Origin: Bryobacterales bacterium
GTDB taxonomy: Bacteria; Acidobacteriota; Terriglobia; Bryobacterales; Bryobacteraceae
Assembly: GCA_027452065.1 (NCBI GenBank)
Contig: DAIDHC010000230.1
Location: forward strand, 1 to 57,518
DNA: 57,518 bases
Direction of reading: 5' to 3'
A model generated the notes under the pieces. That model was not told the DNA's origin and searched no databases. It worked only from the letters and a program-made list of their open reading frames with translations. Within the stretch, counting starts at the first letter, position 1. Every line of letters starts with the position of its first letter. The translations under genes were made by a program, and so were the position numbers. Shown in pieces: positions 16,711-24,585 of this stretch.

Positions 16711-17547
16711 TTAAACGACGCAGAGGCGGTAGGCCTGCTCGAGAGACGTCATGGGATCGTGAACGGGAACGAATTCATGAGCCATGAAACCGGTGTAGTT
16801 GAGATCGGCGATGGCGGTGGCGATGGCGTGCCAGTCGAGCTCCTGAGTGCCGTCGAGCTCGTGACGGCCGGGCACGCCGCCGGTATGGAAATGGCCGATG
16901 TAGGCGAAGTTATCGCGGATGGTGCGGATAATGTCGCCTTCCATAATCTGCATATGGTAGATGTCGTAGAGCAGCTTCACGCGGGGCGAGTCGACGCGTT
17001 TCATCAGCTCGACGCCCCAGGCGGTGTGGTCGCACATATAGTCTTTGTGATTCACCTTGCTGTTGAGCAACTCGAAGCAAATGGTGACTCCGTTGTCCTC
17101 GGCGATTTTCTTGACGCGGTTCAAGCCGATGGCGCAGTTTTCCAGGCCGACATCGTCGGGCATGCCGCGGCGATTTCCGGAGAAGGTGATTACGTTGGGC
17201 ACTTTGGCGGCGGCGGCTTTGGCGATATTTTCGCGCATCTCCTTTTCGAGACGGTCATGGTTCTCTTTGCGGTTCCAACAGTCGGGGATGTTGCCGGCAC
17301 CGGGAGTCATGGCGGGTGTGAGGCCGTATTTGCGGAGGGTTGGCCAATCTTCGGAGCCCACCAGGTCCATGCCGACGAGGCCGATGCGGGCGGCGTTGGC
17401 GCACAGATCGTCGAGGCTCATTTTCTGGTAGCACCAGCGGGCGACGGACTGTTTGATGCGTCCTTTCGGCTCCTCCGGGGCGGCAGCCAGGCTTCCGGAG
17501 GCGAGCGCGGCGGCGCCGCCCATTGCAAGAATTGATCTCCGCGTCAT
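16711..17547 (-). CDS. Tat-exported hydroxypyruvate isomerase-like TIM-barrel protein
   Basis: 278 residues. The start MTRRSILAMGGAAALASGSL is a twin-arginine-type leader. The mature part is an AP-endonuclease-2-like TIM barrel (sugar phosphate isomerase/epimerase or hydroxypyruvate isomerase group), with metal-site acidic/His positions in ITICFE-like VTICFELLN, LLYDIYHMQIMEGD, IGHFHTGGVPGRHEL and a C-terminal FMAHEFVPV. Many such exported barrels in Acidobacteriota are annotated hydroxypyruvate isomerase without proof. It starts the minus-strand operon; 27 bases separate it from the reductase gene. Confidence 0.85.
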   Translation of the reverse strand: MTRRSILAMGGAAALASGSLAAAPEEPKGRIKQSVARWCYQKMSLDDLCANAARIGLVGMDLVGSEDWPTLRKYGLTPAMTPGAGNIPDCWNRKENHDRLEKEMRENIAKAAAAKVPNVITFSGNRRGMPDDVGLENCAIGLNRVKKIAEDNGVTICFELLNSKVNHKDYMCDHTAWGVELMKRVDSPRVKLLYDIYHMQIMEGDIIRTIRDNFAYIGHFHTGGVPGRHELDGTQELDWHAIATAIADLNYTGFMAHEFVPVHDPMTSLEQAYRLCVV

Positions 17548-17651
17548 GATCTCGCATCATACAGGAAATGACGGGCCGATTCCTGGGGAGGAAGCGAAGG
17601 CGGCGCCGGTACGACGGATGGTTTGAGAGAATAGGGAGGAATCGGAATTTC

Positions 17652-18365
17652 ATGTCGGCGGGCGTTCTGGACACGGTCCCCGAGGCTGAAGAACTTCTCT
17701 TCCCCCCGGAAACCGAACTCGACGAAGGCGGCGGGAACGGCAACGGACCTGGCGATATCGATCCCGGGGGCCGCGGCGGCGGCGGGGATGGGGACGATGG
17801 CGAGGAGGATTCGCCGGCCGGAATCTACCGCATCAGCATGTGGGCGACGATCACGGCGATCGGGACGTTGTTCGCGGTGCTGGCGGCGGCCTACGTGGCG
17901 CGGTCTCAGATGCCGAAGTTCTGGCAGCCGATCGAGCTGCCGCGGATTCTGTGGCTGAGCTCGGCGGTGCTGATGGTAAGCAGCGCGACGTGCGAGGCGG
18001 CGCGCCGCGCGCTGCGGCGTTTCCGGCTGGCGTCCTATGGGGGATGGCTGATGGCGACGGCGCTGCTGGGCGTGGCGTTTCTCGGGATGCAGATCCTGGC
18101 GTGGCGGCAACTGGCGGCAGAGGGCGTGTTTCTGTCGGAAAATCCGCACAGTTCGTTTTTCTACCTGTTCACGGCCGCGCACGGTTTGCATCTGCTGGGC
18201 GGGGTACTGATCCTGGGGGTGCTGGCGGTTCGCGCATGGCTGCCGGGAGCGCGGCGGCAAAGGGCCGAGACGCGGATGGAGATTGCGGACTCGGCGGCGA
18301 TTTTCTGGCATTTTCTGGACGGCGTCTGGGTGGGCCTGTTCGCGCTGCTTCTGGCGCTGCGCTGA
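17652..18365 (+). CDS. Heme-copper oxidase subunit III-like protein (orphan)
   Basis: 237 residues from the ATG at 17652. The first 60 residues are soluble, acidic and glycine-rich (GGGNGNGPGDID...), followed by five hydrophobic helices. The pair FYLFTAAHGLHLLGG and IFWHFLDGVWVGLFALL is the signature of cytochrome c oxidase subunit III (CtaE/CoxC). No subunit I or II gene is in the window, so it may serve a terminal oxidase encoded elsewhere or a nitric oxide reductase-type accessory (NorE-like). An in-frame extension to 17568 overlaps no gene but is very basic and unlikely. Confidence 0.85.
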   Translation: MSAGVLDTVPEAEELLFPPETELDEGGGNGNGPGDIDPGGRGGGGDGDDGEEDSPAGIYRISMWATITAIGTLFAVLAAAYVARSQMPKFWQPIELPRILWLSSAVLMVSSATCEAARRALRRFRLASYGGWLMATALLGVAFLGMQILAWRQLAAEGVFLSENPHSSFFYLFTAAHGLHLLGGVLILGVLAVRAWLPGARRQRAETRMEIADSAAIFWHFLDGVWVGLFALLLALR

Positions 18366-18373
18366 CCGGGCCG

Positions 18374-18389
18374 CGCGCGGCGCCGCGCG
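18374..18389. other. Perfect 16-base GC palindrome between genes
   Basis: CGCGCGGCGCCGCGCG is fully self-complementary and lies just after the Cox3-like stop. It is followed by only a weak T-poor tail (TTGTC), so it could be part of a terminator-like hairpin or a chance product of the GC-rich sequence. Confidence 0.3.
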
Positions 18390-18431
18390 TTGTCAGCGGC
18401 GGGGCGGCGGCGATAGGATAATCAGGACGCC

Positions 18432-19226
18432 ATGAAGACAACCGCACTCGTCTCCGCCGCACTCCTCGCCGCCCTGGCGGCCTTCGCCCAGGTGCATCAG
18501 AACCTCAACGACGGGGAAGATCACGGGGATCCTCCTTTTCTGGTGGAGCAGGGCTGGACACCGTTACTGAATGGCCGCGATCTTTCCGGATGGCACGCGC
18601 GCGACGGCAAGCCGGTGACCTGGTATACGACAAAGTATGTCTTCTGGGACCGGCTGTTGGGGCCGACGCGGCTGGCGGGCTCGCCGGCGCCGAGCGGCGA
18701 GGTGCTGAACGGGCCGCATGGAACCGCCTCCGACCTGGTGACGGATCAGAAATTCGGCGACATCGAGTTGTATCTCGAATTTCTGATTGCGAAAGGCTCG
18801 AACTCGGGCGTGTATCTGCACAGCTTGTACGAGGTGCAGATATTCGACAGCTATGGTTCGACCGAGCCGATGACGTCGTCCGACGCCGGAGGGATTTATC
18901 ACGAGTGGGTGGAAGATCACGGCGTCGGGGGCTCGGCGCCGTCGCGCAACGTGTGCCGGCCGCCGGGGCAGTGGCAGAGCTATCACATCTGGTTTCGGGC
19001 GCCGCGGTTCGACGCGAGCGGGCGCAAGACGGAGAACGCGCGCTTTGTGAGGGTGGTGTTCAACGGGTTTTCGGTGCAGAACAACGTCGAAGTGGCGGGG
19101 CCGACGCGGGCGCACATGGACATTCCCGAGGCAGCGGAGAATTCGTTGATGCTGCAGGGCGACCACGGGCCGGTGGCGTTCCGCAACGTGTACTGGCGGC
19201 CGCTGCGGCCGTTGATCGAACGCTGA
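18432..19226 (+). CDS. Secreted DUF1080 (3-keto-disaccharide hydrolase domain) protein
   Basis: 264 residues with a signal peptide (MKTTALVSAALLAALAAFAQ). The domain start WTPLLNGRDLSGWHARDGKP and the central jelly-roll DIELYLEFLIAKGSNSGVYL followed by YEVQIFDSYG are diagnostic; ENSLMLQGDHGPVAFRNVYWRPL ends it. Some members cleave 3-keto-glycosides made by glycoside oxidation. The nearby TIM-barrel protein and aldo/keto reductase are consistent with 3-keto-sugar metabolism, though they lie on the other strand. Confidence 0.92.
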   Translation: MKTTALVSAALLAALAAFAQVHQNLNDGEDHGDPPFLVEQGWTPLLNGRDLSGWHARDGKPVTWYTTKYVFWDRLLGPTRLAGSPAPSGEVLNGPHGTASDLVTDQKFGDIELYLEFLIAKGSNSGVYLHSLYEVQIFDSYGSTEPMTSSDAGGIYHEWVEDHGVGGSAPSRNVCRPPGQWQSYHIWFRAPRFDASGRKTENARFVRVVFNGFSVQNNVEVAGPTRAHMDIPEAAENSLMLQGDHGPVAFRNVYWRPLRPLIER

Positions 19227-19236
19227 GCGGGGCGGA

Positions 19237-20841
19237 TCAGGCGACGGGGTTGGAGCCCTCCGAGAGTCGGGCGACGAGCGATTCGCGGTCGCGCAGGGCA
19301 CGCGCGGCGGCCGACTGGGTGGCGATGCGGTAGAACACGAGTCCGACGCCGAGGTCGATTGCCAGCACGGCAAAGAACGCCCAGACGGCATCGAGGGCAT
19401 AGCGGGCGAGGAAGGCCAGGGCAAGCGGCGCCAGGGCCAGCGGAAACGTGACCATGGCGGCCAATTGAGTGGTGCGGCCGGCGGGGTTTCGGAACAGGCT
19501 CGAAGGATCGACGGGCGAAGGCTGGGCGACGGAACTGAGGTTGCCGGCGGCGACGAGAAACAGCCCGAACACCAGGCCGGAGCCGTAGCCTTCGGCGAGA
19601 GCGGAAGGGGACAGGGGCCGCACCGCGGCGCAGACGAGCAGCGCCAGGGTGATCTCGGCGAGAAGAAGAAGCGCGGCCGCCAGATTCTTGGCTCGGAGAA
19701 CCGTCTCGATGGGGACGGGAGCGGAGAAATAGAGACTGGCGCCGGAGCGGTCGAAGCCGAAGCAGTTCCAGAACAGAACCTGTCCGAGCAGGAGCACCGA
19801 GTAGAGGGTCACCACGTCGGCGAAATGGAGGGCGACGAAGGAATCCTCACCGTTGCGCAGCGCCATGGGCAGCCAGATGACGATGCTGAAGGTGAAGCCC
19901 ATGACGAAGGTGAGCCGGAAGCGCGGCGAGCGGCTGAGAGTGCGGATTTCCTTTTCGATGAGGGCGCCGAGCGGATCGGGAAAAAGTCGGGAAGCGGCGC
20001 GGATGGCGCGGTCGAGCAGGGTGGGGTGGAGGGAGCGGCGGGTGACGGCGCCGGCGGCGGCGTCCTGCTCGCGGAGGCCGCGTTCAAACTGGAAAAGGCC
20101 GAAGGCGTAGGCCGCCGCCAGCCAGGCGGCGAGCGCCGCGGCGGCAGGGGAGGCGAATCCGCGCGACACCAGGGCCGCGGTTTCGCGCCACGGCCAGGGC
20201 AGGGCCATGAGAGCGGAGAAGAAGTGACGGAAGCGCGCCGGCGCGTTGAAGGAAATCAGAAGCTGCGGGAGGAGAAGCAGCATGAGGAGCAGGAGGGTGG
20301 CGGCCTCGCGTGCCAGGCGGCGGCGCATCAGGCGCGCCAGGCCCTCGCGCACTCCGATAGACAACAACAGGTTCCAGAGAGCCAGCGCCGCCAGCCACAG
20401 CGGACCGGAGGCGGGCACGGCGGGATTGGCCCAGAGACCAACGGCCGCACCGGCCATGACCAGGAGCGGCTCGACGCCGGTGGTAACCCGCAAGAGGAGG
20501 TCGAGGCCGAACAGCGCCGTGCGGGAGATGGGGAAAGCGAGGAGCTTTTTCAGATCGAGGGAGGAGCCGGAGGCGGACAGGAGCAGCGGCGACACCTGCC
20601 AGTACAGCGTGGCGACGAGGAGGCCGCGGCGGAGCACGGACTCGCGCAGGGCGGCATCGGAGGTTTCCCGGAAGAAGCCGGCGGCGAGGACGGCGAGGAA
20701 AACGAAGCCGGCGTACCAGAGCAGTGCGAGCGCGGCTCCCAGCCAGTCGGAGCCGCCGAGCCGGGGGAGCCGGTTCCGCGTCGCGCGCCACTGCGCCCGG
20801 ACGATGGCGCCGGCCTGGGAGAACGTAGGGGCGCCGCTCAT
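19237..20841 (-). CDS. ABC-2-type transporter permease
   Basis: 534 residues with about twelve hydrophobic segments in two groups separated by a cytoplasmic stretch (about residues 240-310, RRSLHPTLLDRAIRAASRLFPDPLGALIEKEIRTLSRSP). This layout fits large ABC-2 exporter permeases of unknown substrate. It overlaps the ATPase gene by 4 bases (ATGA), so the two form one transporter. No substrate-binding protein is present, as expected for an exporter. Confidence 0.85.
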   Translation of the reverse strand: MSGAPTFSQAGAIVRAQWRATRNRLPRLGGSDWLGAALALLWYAGFVFLAVLAAGFFRETSDAALRESVLRRGLLVATLYWQVSPLLLSASGSSLDLKKLLAFPISRTALFGLDLLLRVTTGVEPLLVMAGAAVGLWANPAVPASGPLWLAALALWNLLLSIGVREGLARLMRRRLAREAATLLLLMLLLLPQLLISFNAPARFRHFFSALMALPWPWRETAALVSRGFASPAAAALAAWLAAAYAFGLFQFERGLREQDAAAGAVTRRSLHPTLLDRAIRAASRLFPDPLGALIEKEIRTLSRSPRFRLTFVMGFTFSIVIWLPMALRNGEDSFVALHFADVVTLYSVLLLGQVLFWNCFGFDRSGASLYFSAPVPIETVLRAKNLAAALLLLAEITLALLVCAAVRPLSPSALAEGYGSGLVFGLFLVAAGNLSSVAQPSPVDPSSLFRNPAGRTTQLAAMVTFPLALAPLALAFLARYALDAVWAFFAVLAIDLGVGLVFYRIATQSAAARALRDRESLVARLSEGSNPVA

Positions 20842-21653
20842 CCGCGGAGCCAGTCGAGAGTGCCGGCTTCGCGCGCGTGGCCGACGAGGCGCACGAAGAT
20901 CTCCTCGAGGCTCTCGCTGCCGCCGCGCAGATCGGCCATGGCGCCCTCGAGCACCAGCTTGCCGCGGTCGAGAATCGCAACGCGGTCGCAGAGGCGCTCG
21001 ATGACTTCGAGCACGTGGGAGGTGAGGAACACGGTGGCGCCGCCGCGCACCTGCTCGATGAGCAGGTCCTTCATGAGGCGGGCGCCGACGGCATCGACGC
21101 CCTCGAAGGGCTCGTCGAGGAGAAAAAGCTCCGGCCGGTGAATCAGGGCGGCGGCCATGGCGAGGCGCTTGCGCATGCCCTTGGAGTATTCGGCAATGAG
21201 CTTGGCGCGGTCGCCGTCGAGTTCGAACAGGACCATCAACTCGGAGGCGCGCTCGCGCGCCACCGGGCGGTCGAGGGCGTAGAGCCGGCCGCAGAATTCC
21301 AGGTACTCTTCCCCTTTGAGGAAGTCGAAAAGGAGCGAGTCGTCCGGGGCGAGCCCAACGCGGCGCTGGATTTCGAGGCGCTCGGCGGGCATGCGGAAGC
21401 CCAGCATTTCAATCTCACCGGATGTCGGCTCGGCGAGGCCCATGAGCATTTTAATAGTGGTGGTTTTGCCGGCGCCGTTCGGGCCGAGGAAGCCGAAAAA
21501 GCAGCCGCGGGGGACGGAGAGCGTGAGGCCGTCGACGGCGGGGCGGGCGCCGCTCAGGGGAGAGCCGTAGAACTTGCGGAGGTTGAGAATTCGGATGGCG
21601 TCAGGCGCCGGCGCGGGTGGGCTGGCCGCCGGAACGGGGTCTGGGAGGAGCAT
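20838..21653 (-). CDS. ABC transporter ATP-binding protein
   Basis: 271 residues. Walker A GPNGAGKTTT (about residues 58-67), Q-loop region RVGLAPDDSLLFDFLKGEEYLEFC, signature YSKGMRKRLAMAAALIHRPELFLLDEPFEGVDAVG and switch His in TSHVLE are all present. The degenerate signature SKGMRKR is typical of ABC-2 exporters. Coupled to the permease gene downstream by a 4-base overlap. A proline-rich start of about 20 residues suggests the true start may be slightly later. Confidence 0.95.
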   Translation of the reverse strand: MLLPDPVPAASPPAPAPDAIRILNLRKFYGSPLSGARPAVDGLTLSVPRGCFFGFLGPNGAGKTTTIKMLMGLAEPTSGEIEMLGFRMPAERLEIQRRVGLAPDDSLLFDFLKGEEYLEFCGRLYALDRPVARERASELMVLFELDGDRAKLIAEYSKGMRKRLAMAAALIHRPELFLLDEPFEGVDAVGARLMKDLLIEQVRGGATVFLTSHVLEVIERLCDRVAILDRGKLVLEGAMADLRGGSESLEEIFVRLVGHAREAGTLDWLRG

Positions 21654-21729
21654 TCCCCACCAGAATACACGCGGAGGTGCCCTAAAGAGAGATGGAGATT
21701 AGGCCGATAAGAGAGCGAGGAAGGACGAA

Positions 21730-22605
21730 ATGCCGGCCACAGCGAAAGCCGAAGACTATCAGGAACAGGTACTGAAGAGTTTGGGGCGTCTGCCGCCGTT
21801 TTCCCCCGTCCTGAACCGGCTGATGGCGACGTTGTCGCAGGAAGACGCGTCGTTTGCCAAGATCGCCGATCTGATTGAGAAGGATACGGTGCTGGCGGGC
21901 AACATCCTCAAGCTGGTGAATTCGGCGCTCTACGCGCGGAGGGGGAACGTCAGCTCGGTGCGGCACGCGGTGTCGCTACTGGGAATCGACAAGCTGCGCA
22001 ACGCCACGCTGGGGATGTCGGTATTCCGGATGTGGAACAACGTCCGGACGCCCCCGGGCTGGTCGATGGGCCGATTCAACCTCCATGGCGTGGCGGTGGC
22101 GATTCTGAGCGACATCACGGCGCAAAGGCTCCGGGTGCAGTACCCGGAAGGGGCGTTTATCGCGGGGCTTTTTCATGACATCGGCCGGCTGCTAATCGCT
22201 GTTGGGCTGAAAGACGAGTACATCGAGATCGACAAGCTTTACTCGGCCGGCGGGCGCACGCTGCGGGAGTGCGAGATGGAAGTGCTGGGCTGGTCGCACG
22301 CGGACCTTTCGGCGCAAGCTCTGGCGGTTTGGAACCTTCCCGAAGCGATCCGCGGCGCCGTGCGCTTCCATCACGAGCCGCAGAACGATCCGGCGCGCCA
22401 CGCGGGCTCGGAGATTCCCCTCAGTCTGCTGGTGTGGAGCGTCGATCAGTACATCAACTCCACCGGCGCCACCGTCCACGCCGCGCCCTCCGAGGCAGAC
22501 AAGCCGGACGCCGAGGCGCTGTCGCGGCTTCCGCTGAGCCAGGACCTTTCGCTCGTTCTGGAGGAGTTCCAGGCCGAGTACGAACTCATCCGCACGCTGT
22601 TCTGA
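21730..22605 (+). CDS. HDOD domain signalling protein
   Basis: 291 residues, cytosolic. The HDOD domain spans about residues 12-220: LPPFSPVLNRLMATLS, FAKIADLIEKDTVLAGNILKLVNSALYARRG, VRHAVSLLGIDKLRNATLGMSVF, FIAGLFHDIGRLLIAV and FHHEP. HDOD proteins are HD-like signalling modules, often without nuclease or phosphodiesterase activity, tied to stress or motility regulation. No output domain is attached. The + strand switches from G-rich to C-rich inside this gene near 22.4 kb. Confidence 0.92.
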   Translation: MPATAKAEDYQEQVLKSLGRLPPFSPVLNRLMATLSQEDASFAKIADLIEKDTVLAGNILKLVNSALYARRGNVSSVRHAVSLLGIDKLRNATLGMSVFRMWNNVRTPPGWSMGRFNLHGVAVAILSDITAQRLRVQYPEGAFIAGLFHDIGRLLIAVGLKDEYIEIDKLYSAGGRTLRECEMEVLGWSHADLSAQALAVWNLPEAIRGAVRFHHEPQNDPARHAGSEIPLSLLVWSVDQYINSTGATVHAAPSEADKPDAEALSRLPLSQDLSLVLEEFQAEYELIRTLF

Positions 22606-22627
22606 GCGGCGAGAGCGGCCTCGGGCG

Positions 22628-23623
22628 CTATTTCCGGCTCATCTCCAGCACGGCGAAGGTTCCGGGAACGATCTTCGGCCGCCCGCCGCCGGGCGCCGGA
22701 GTCACCTCCGCAAACGGGAGGTAAATGTTGTGCGTCACCGGATCCAACTCCATGGTGCGGGCACTCACCTTCGTCGTGAGAGTGTCCACCACGGTGTATT
22801 TGTCCGGGCTGTCCTCATGGACGACGGTGGTTGTTCCGTCGCCGCAGGAGTCAAAGGCGAATTTCGTCTTGGGATCGAACCTTCCGGCGTCAACGCCGCG
22901 GCCGATGGGAAGAGTGGCTACCACCTGGCCGGTGTCGGCGTTCACCACCGCCATCATCTTGTTCCGGCATCCCACAAACAAGCGGCGGCTGGCCTGATCC
23001 ATCGATAGCGCCGAGGGCTCCTCACAGGGTTTCAACGGCCATCGCTGGTCCACTTTCAGAGCCTTGGGATCCAGTTGCAGAATCTCGCTTTTGTCCTCGA
23101 GATTCACATAGACCTTTCCTTTGCCGTCTGCGGCGGCGAATTCCGGCCCGCCTCCCAGATCGATCGTTCCATTGACTTTGCCGGTGGCGGCGTCGATTAC
23201 CGTCGTGCTGTCGCTCTCTCCGTTGAAGCTCATCACCACACCGTCGGCCTTGTCATAGATGATGGCGTCCGGCTTCTTGCCCGTGGGAACGGTACCCAAA
23301 GTCTTGAGCGTCTTCAGGTCGAACATGGTCACGTTGTTGGTGCGGCCGTTACTCACGTAGCCGCGGCCGGTCTCCGTGGCCACGGCGATGCCGTGAACTC
23401 CCTGAGTGTCGGGAATCTTTCCGGTGACTTTGCCGCTCTTCAGGTCGACCACCTCGACTTCATTGCCGTGGGAGACAAACAGCCGCCGGCCGGCGGCGTC
23501 CACAGTCACATAATCCCAGCCGCCTTCGCCTCCAATGGCGAACGTTCTCGCGGCCTGATAGCCGCTGCCAGCCGCTGCCGCGACCGCTCCGGTGAGAAGC
23601 AAACATCCAAGAATCTTTCGCAT
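22628..23623 (-). CDS. Secreted YVTN/YncE-type beta-propeller protein
   Basis: 331 residues from the ATG at 23623, which has a GGGAGG site eight bases upstream and gives a signal peptide (MRKILGCLLLTGAVAAAAG). Repeated blades are visible: GWDYVTVDAAGRRLFVSHGN, GVHGIAVATETGRGYVSNG, KPDAIIYDKADGVVMSFNG, EFAAADGKGKVYVNLEDKS and PSALSMDQASRRLFVGC, i.e. a seven-blade YVTN propeller. Such proteins bind ligands or partners in the periplasm; no catalytic site is evident. An upstream in-frame ATG at 23665 is less likely. Confidence 0.9.
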   Translation of the reverse strand: MRKILGCLLLTGAVAAAAGSGYQAARTFAIGGEGGWDYVTVDAAGRRLFVSHGNEVEVVDLKSGKVTGKIPDTQGVHGIAVATETGRGYVSNGRTNNVTMFDLKTLKTLGTVPTGKKPDAIIYDKADGVVMSFNGESDSTTVIDAATGKVNGTIDLGGGPEFAAADGKGKVYVNLEDKSEILQLDPKALKVDQRWPLKPCEEPSALSMDQASRRLFVGCRNKMMAVVNADTGQVVATLPIGRGVDAGRFDPKTKFAFDSCGDGTTTVVHEDSPDKYTVVDTLTTKVSARTMELDPVTHNIYLPFAEVTPAPGGGRPKIVPGTFAVLEMSRK

Positions 23624-23691
23624 TCCGCCATCCTCCCGCGACTCCAGTTTGAAAACCGGATTCATGGTAGCGTACTCGGGTAGAGGGAAAA

Positions 23692-24570
23692 ATGAAAAGA
23701 ATTTTCACCCCGCTCTTCCTCGTCCTGGCCGCGGTAACCGCCGCCGGCCAGGCGCCGGCCGGCCATGAAGCTGTTGTCTTCGGGCAAAAGATTCACTACA
23801 TCGAGTCGGGTTCGGGCGCCAACGTAATCCTTCTGCACGGACTCGGCGGCGACGCATCCAACTGGGCCTTCACTACGCCCGCGGTCTCGCGAAGTTTCCA
23901 TGTCGTAGTTCCCGATCAGATCGGCTTCGGTGCTTCCGACAAACCGCAGATCAACTACCGCGTGGAGACGCTGGTCGATTTCCTGTATGGATTCATGAAG
24001 ACGCTCAAGATCGAGCACGCTACGCTGGTTGGCAACTCGCTCGGCGGCTGGACCGCCGTCAGCTTCGCTCTCGCACACCCGGATATGGTGGACCGGCTGG
24101 TGCTGGTTGACGCGGCCGGCTACTCGTTCCAACGTTTGGGCGGCGAGCCTCCCAAGCGCGAGAGGATGGAGTTATTGAATCCCTCGACGCTCGAAGGCAC
24201 GCGGCTGGTGCTGGACACGATCGTCGCCAACAAGAGCATGGTGACAGACAGCCTGGTGGAGCAGTTTTTTACCGCCCACCTGCGCAAAGGCGACGGCTAC
24301 ACGATTGATCGCTTCATCGACTCGATCCTGGCCGGTCAGGATTTCATCGACGGCAAACTGGGCGCGATCAAGACTCCGACGCTGGTAGTGTGGGGCAAAC
24401 AGGACGCCCTGGTGCCGATAGCGGCCGGCAATGCGTACGCACAGGACATCGCCGGCGCGCAGACGGCTTTTCTGGACCATTGCGGCCACGTCCCGCAGAT
24501 GGAGTGCGCCGGGCCGTTCAATGCCGCGCTGCTCGGCTTCTTGTCGGGCAGCGGCGCCTCGGGCAAGTAG
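23692..24570 (+). CDS. Secreted alpha/beta hydrolase
   Basis: 292 residues with signal peptide (MKRIFTPLFLVLAAVTAAGQ). Oxyanion-hole block VILLHGLGGDASNW, nucleophile elbow GNSLGGW (Ser near residue 121), acid in VWGKQDALVP and His in CGHVPQME complete the catalytic triad in the usual order. The pattern is close to epoxide hydrolase/C-C hydrolase type esterases; the substrate cannot be read from sequence. Divergent from the propeller gene with 68 bases between starts. Confidence 0.92.
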   Translation: MKRIFTPLFLVLAAVTAAGQAPAGHEAVVFGQKIHYIESGSGANVILLHGLGGDASNWAFTTPAVSRSFHVVVPDQIGFGASDKPQINYRVETLVDFLYGFMKTLKIEHATLVGNSLGGWTAVSFALAHPDMVDRLVLVDAAGYSFQRLGGEPPKRERMELLNPSTLEGTRLVLDTIVANKSMVTDSLVEQFFTAHLRKGDGYTIDRFIDSILAGQDFIDGKLGAIKTPTLVVWGKQDALVPIAAGNAYAQDIAGAQTAFLDHCGHVPQMECAGPFNAALLGFLSGSGASGK

Positions 24571-24585
24571 CGGCGCGCGGCAGAT

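Larger units (their letters stand above)
3250..22400. other. Block with G-rich + strand, bounded by C-rich flanks
   Basis: Between about 3.25 and 22.4 kb the + strand has clearly more G than C, in plus-strand genes (line 3841-3900: 25 G, 13 C) and also under minus-strand genes (20221-20280: 26 G, 11 C). To the left (1261-1320: 16 G, 26 C) and to the right (22441-22500: 14 G, 27 C; 46321-46380 in a minus gene: 16 G, 23 C) C exceeds G. These are hand counts of single lines, not a full skew curve. Edges are approximate. Confidence 0.6.

Noticed and set aside
15607..17535. A 642-codon open frame on the + strand opposite the aldo/keto reductase operon
   Set aside because: It is antisense to three genes with clear homology and has the biased composition typical of shadow frames in GC-rich DNA.
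22000..22700. Search for a dif/XerCD site near the skew switch
   Set aside because: No sequence close to the dif consensus was seen by eye; a computed search would be needed.
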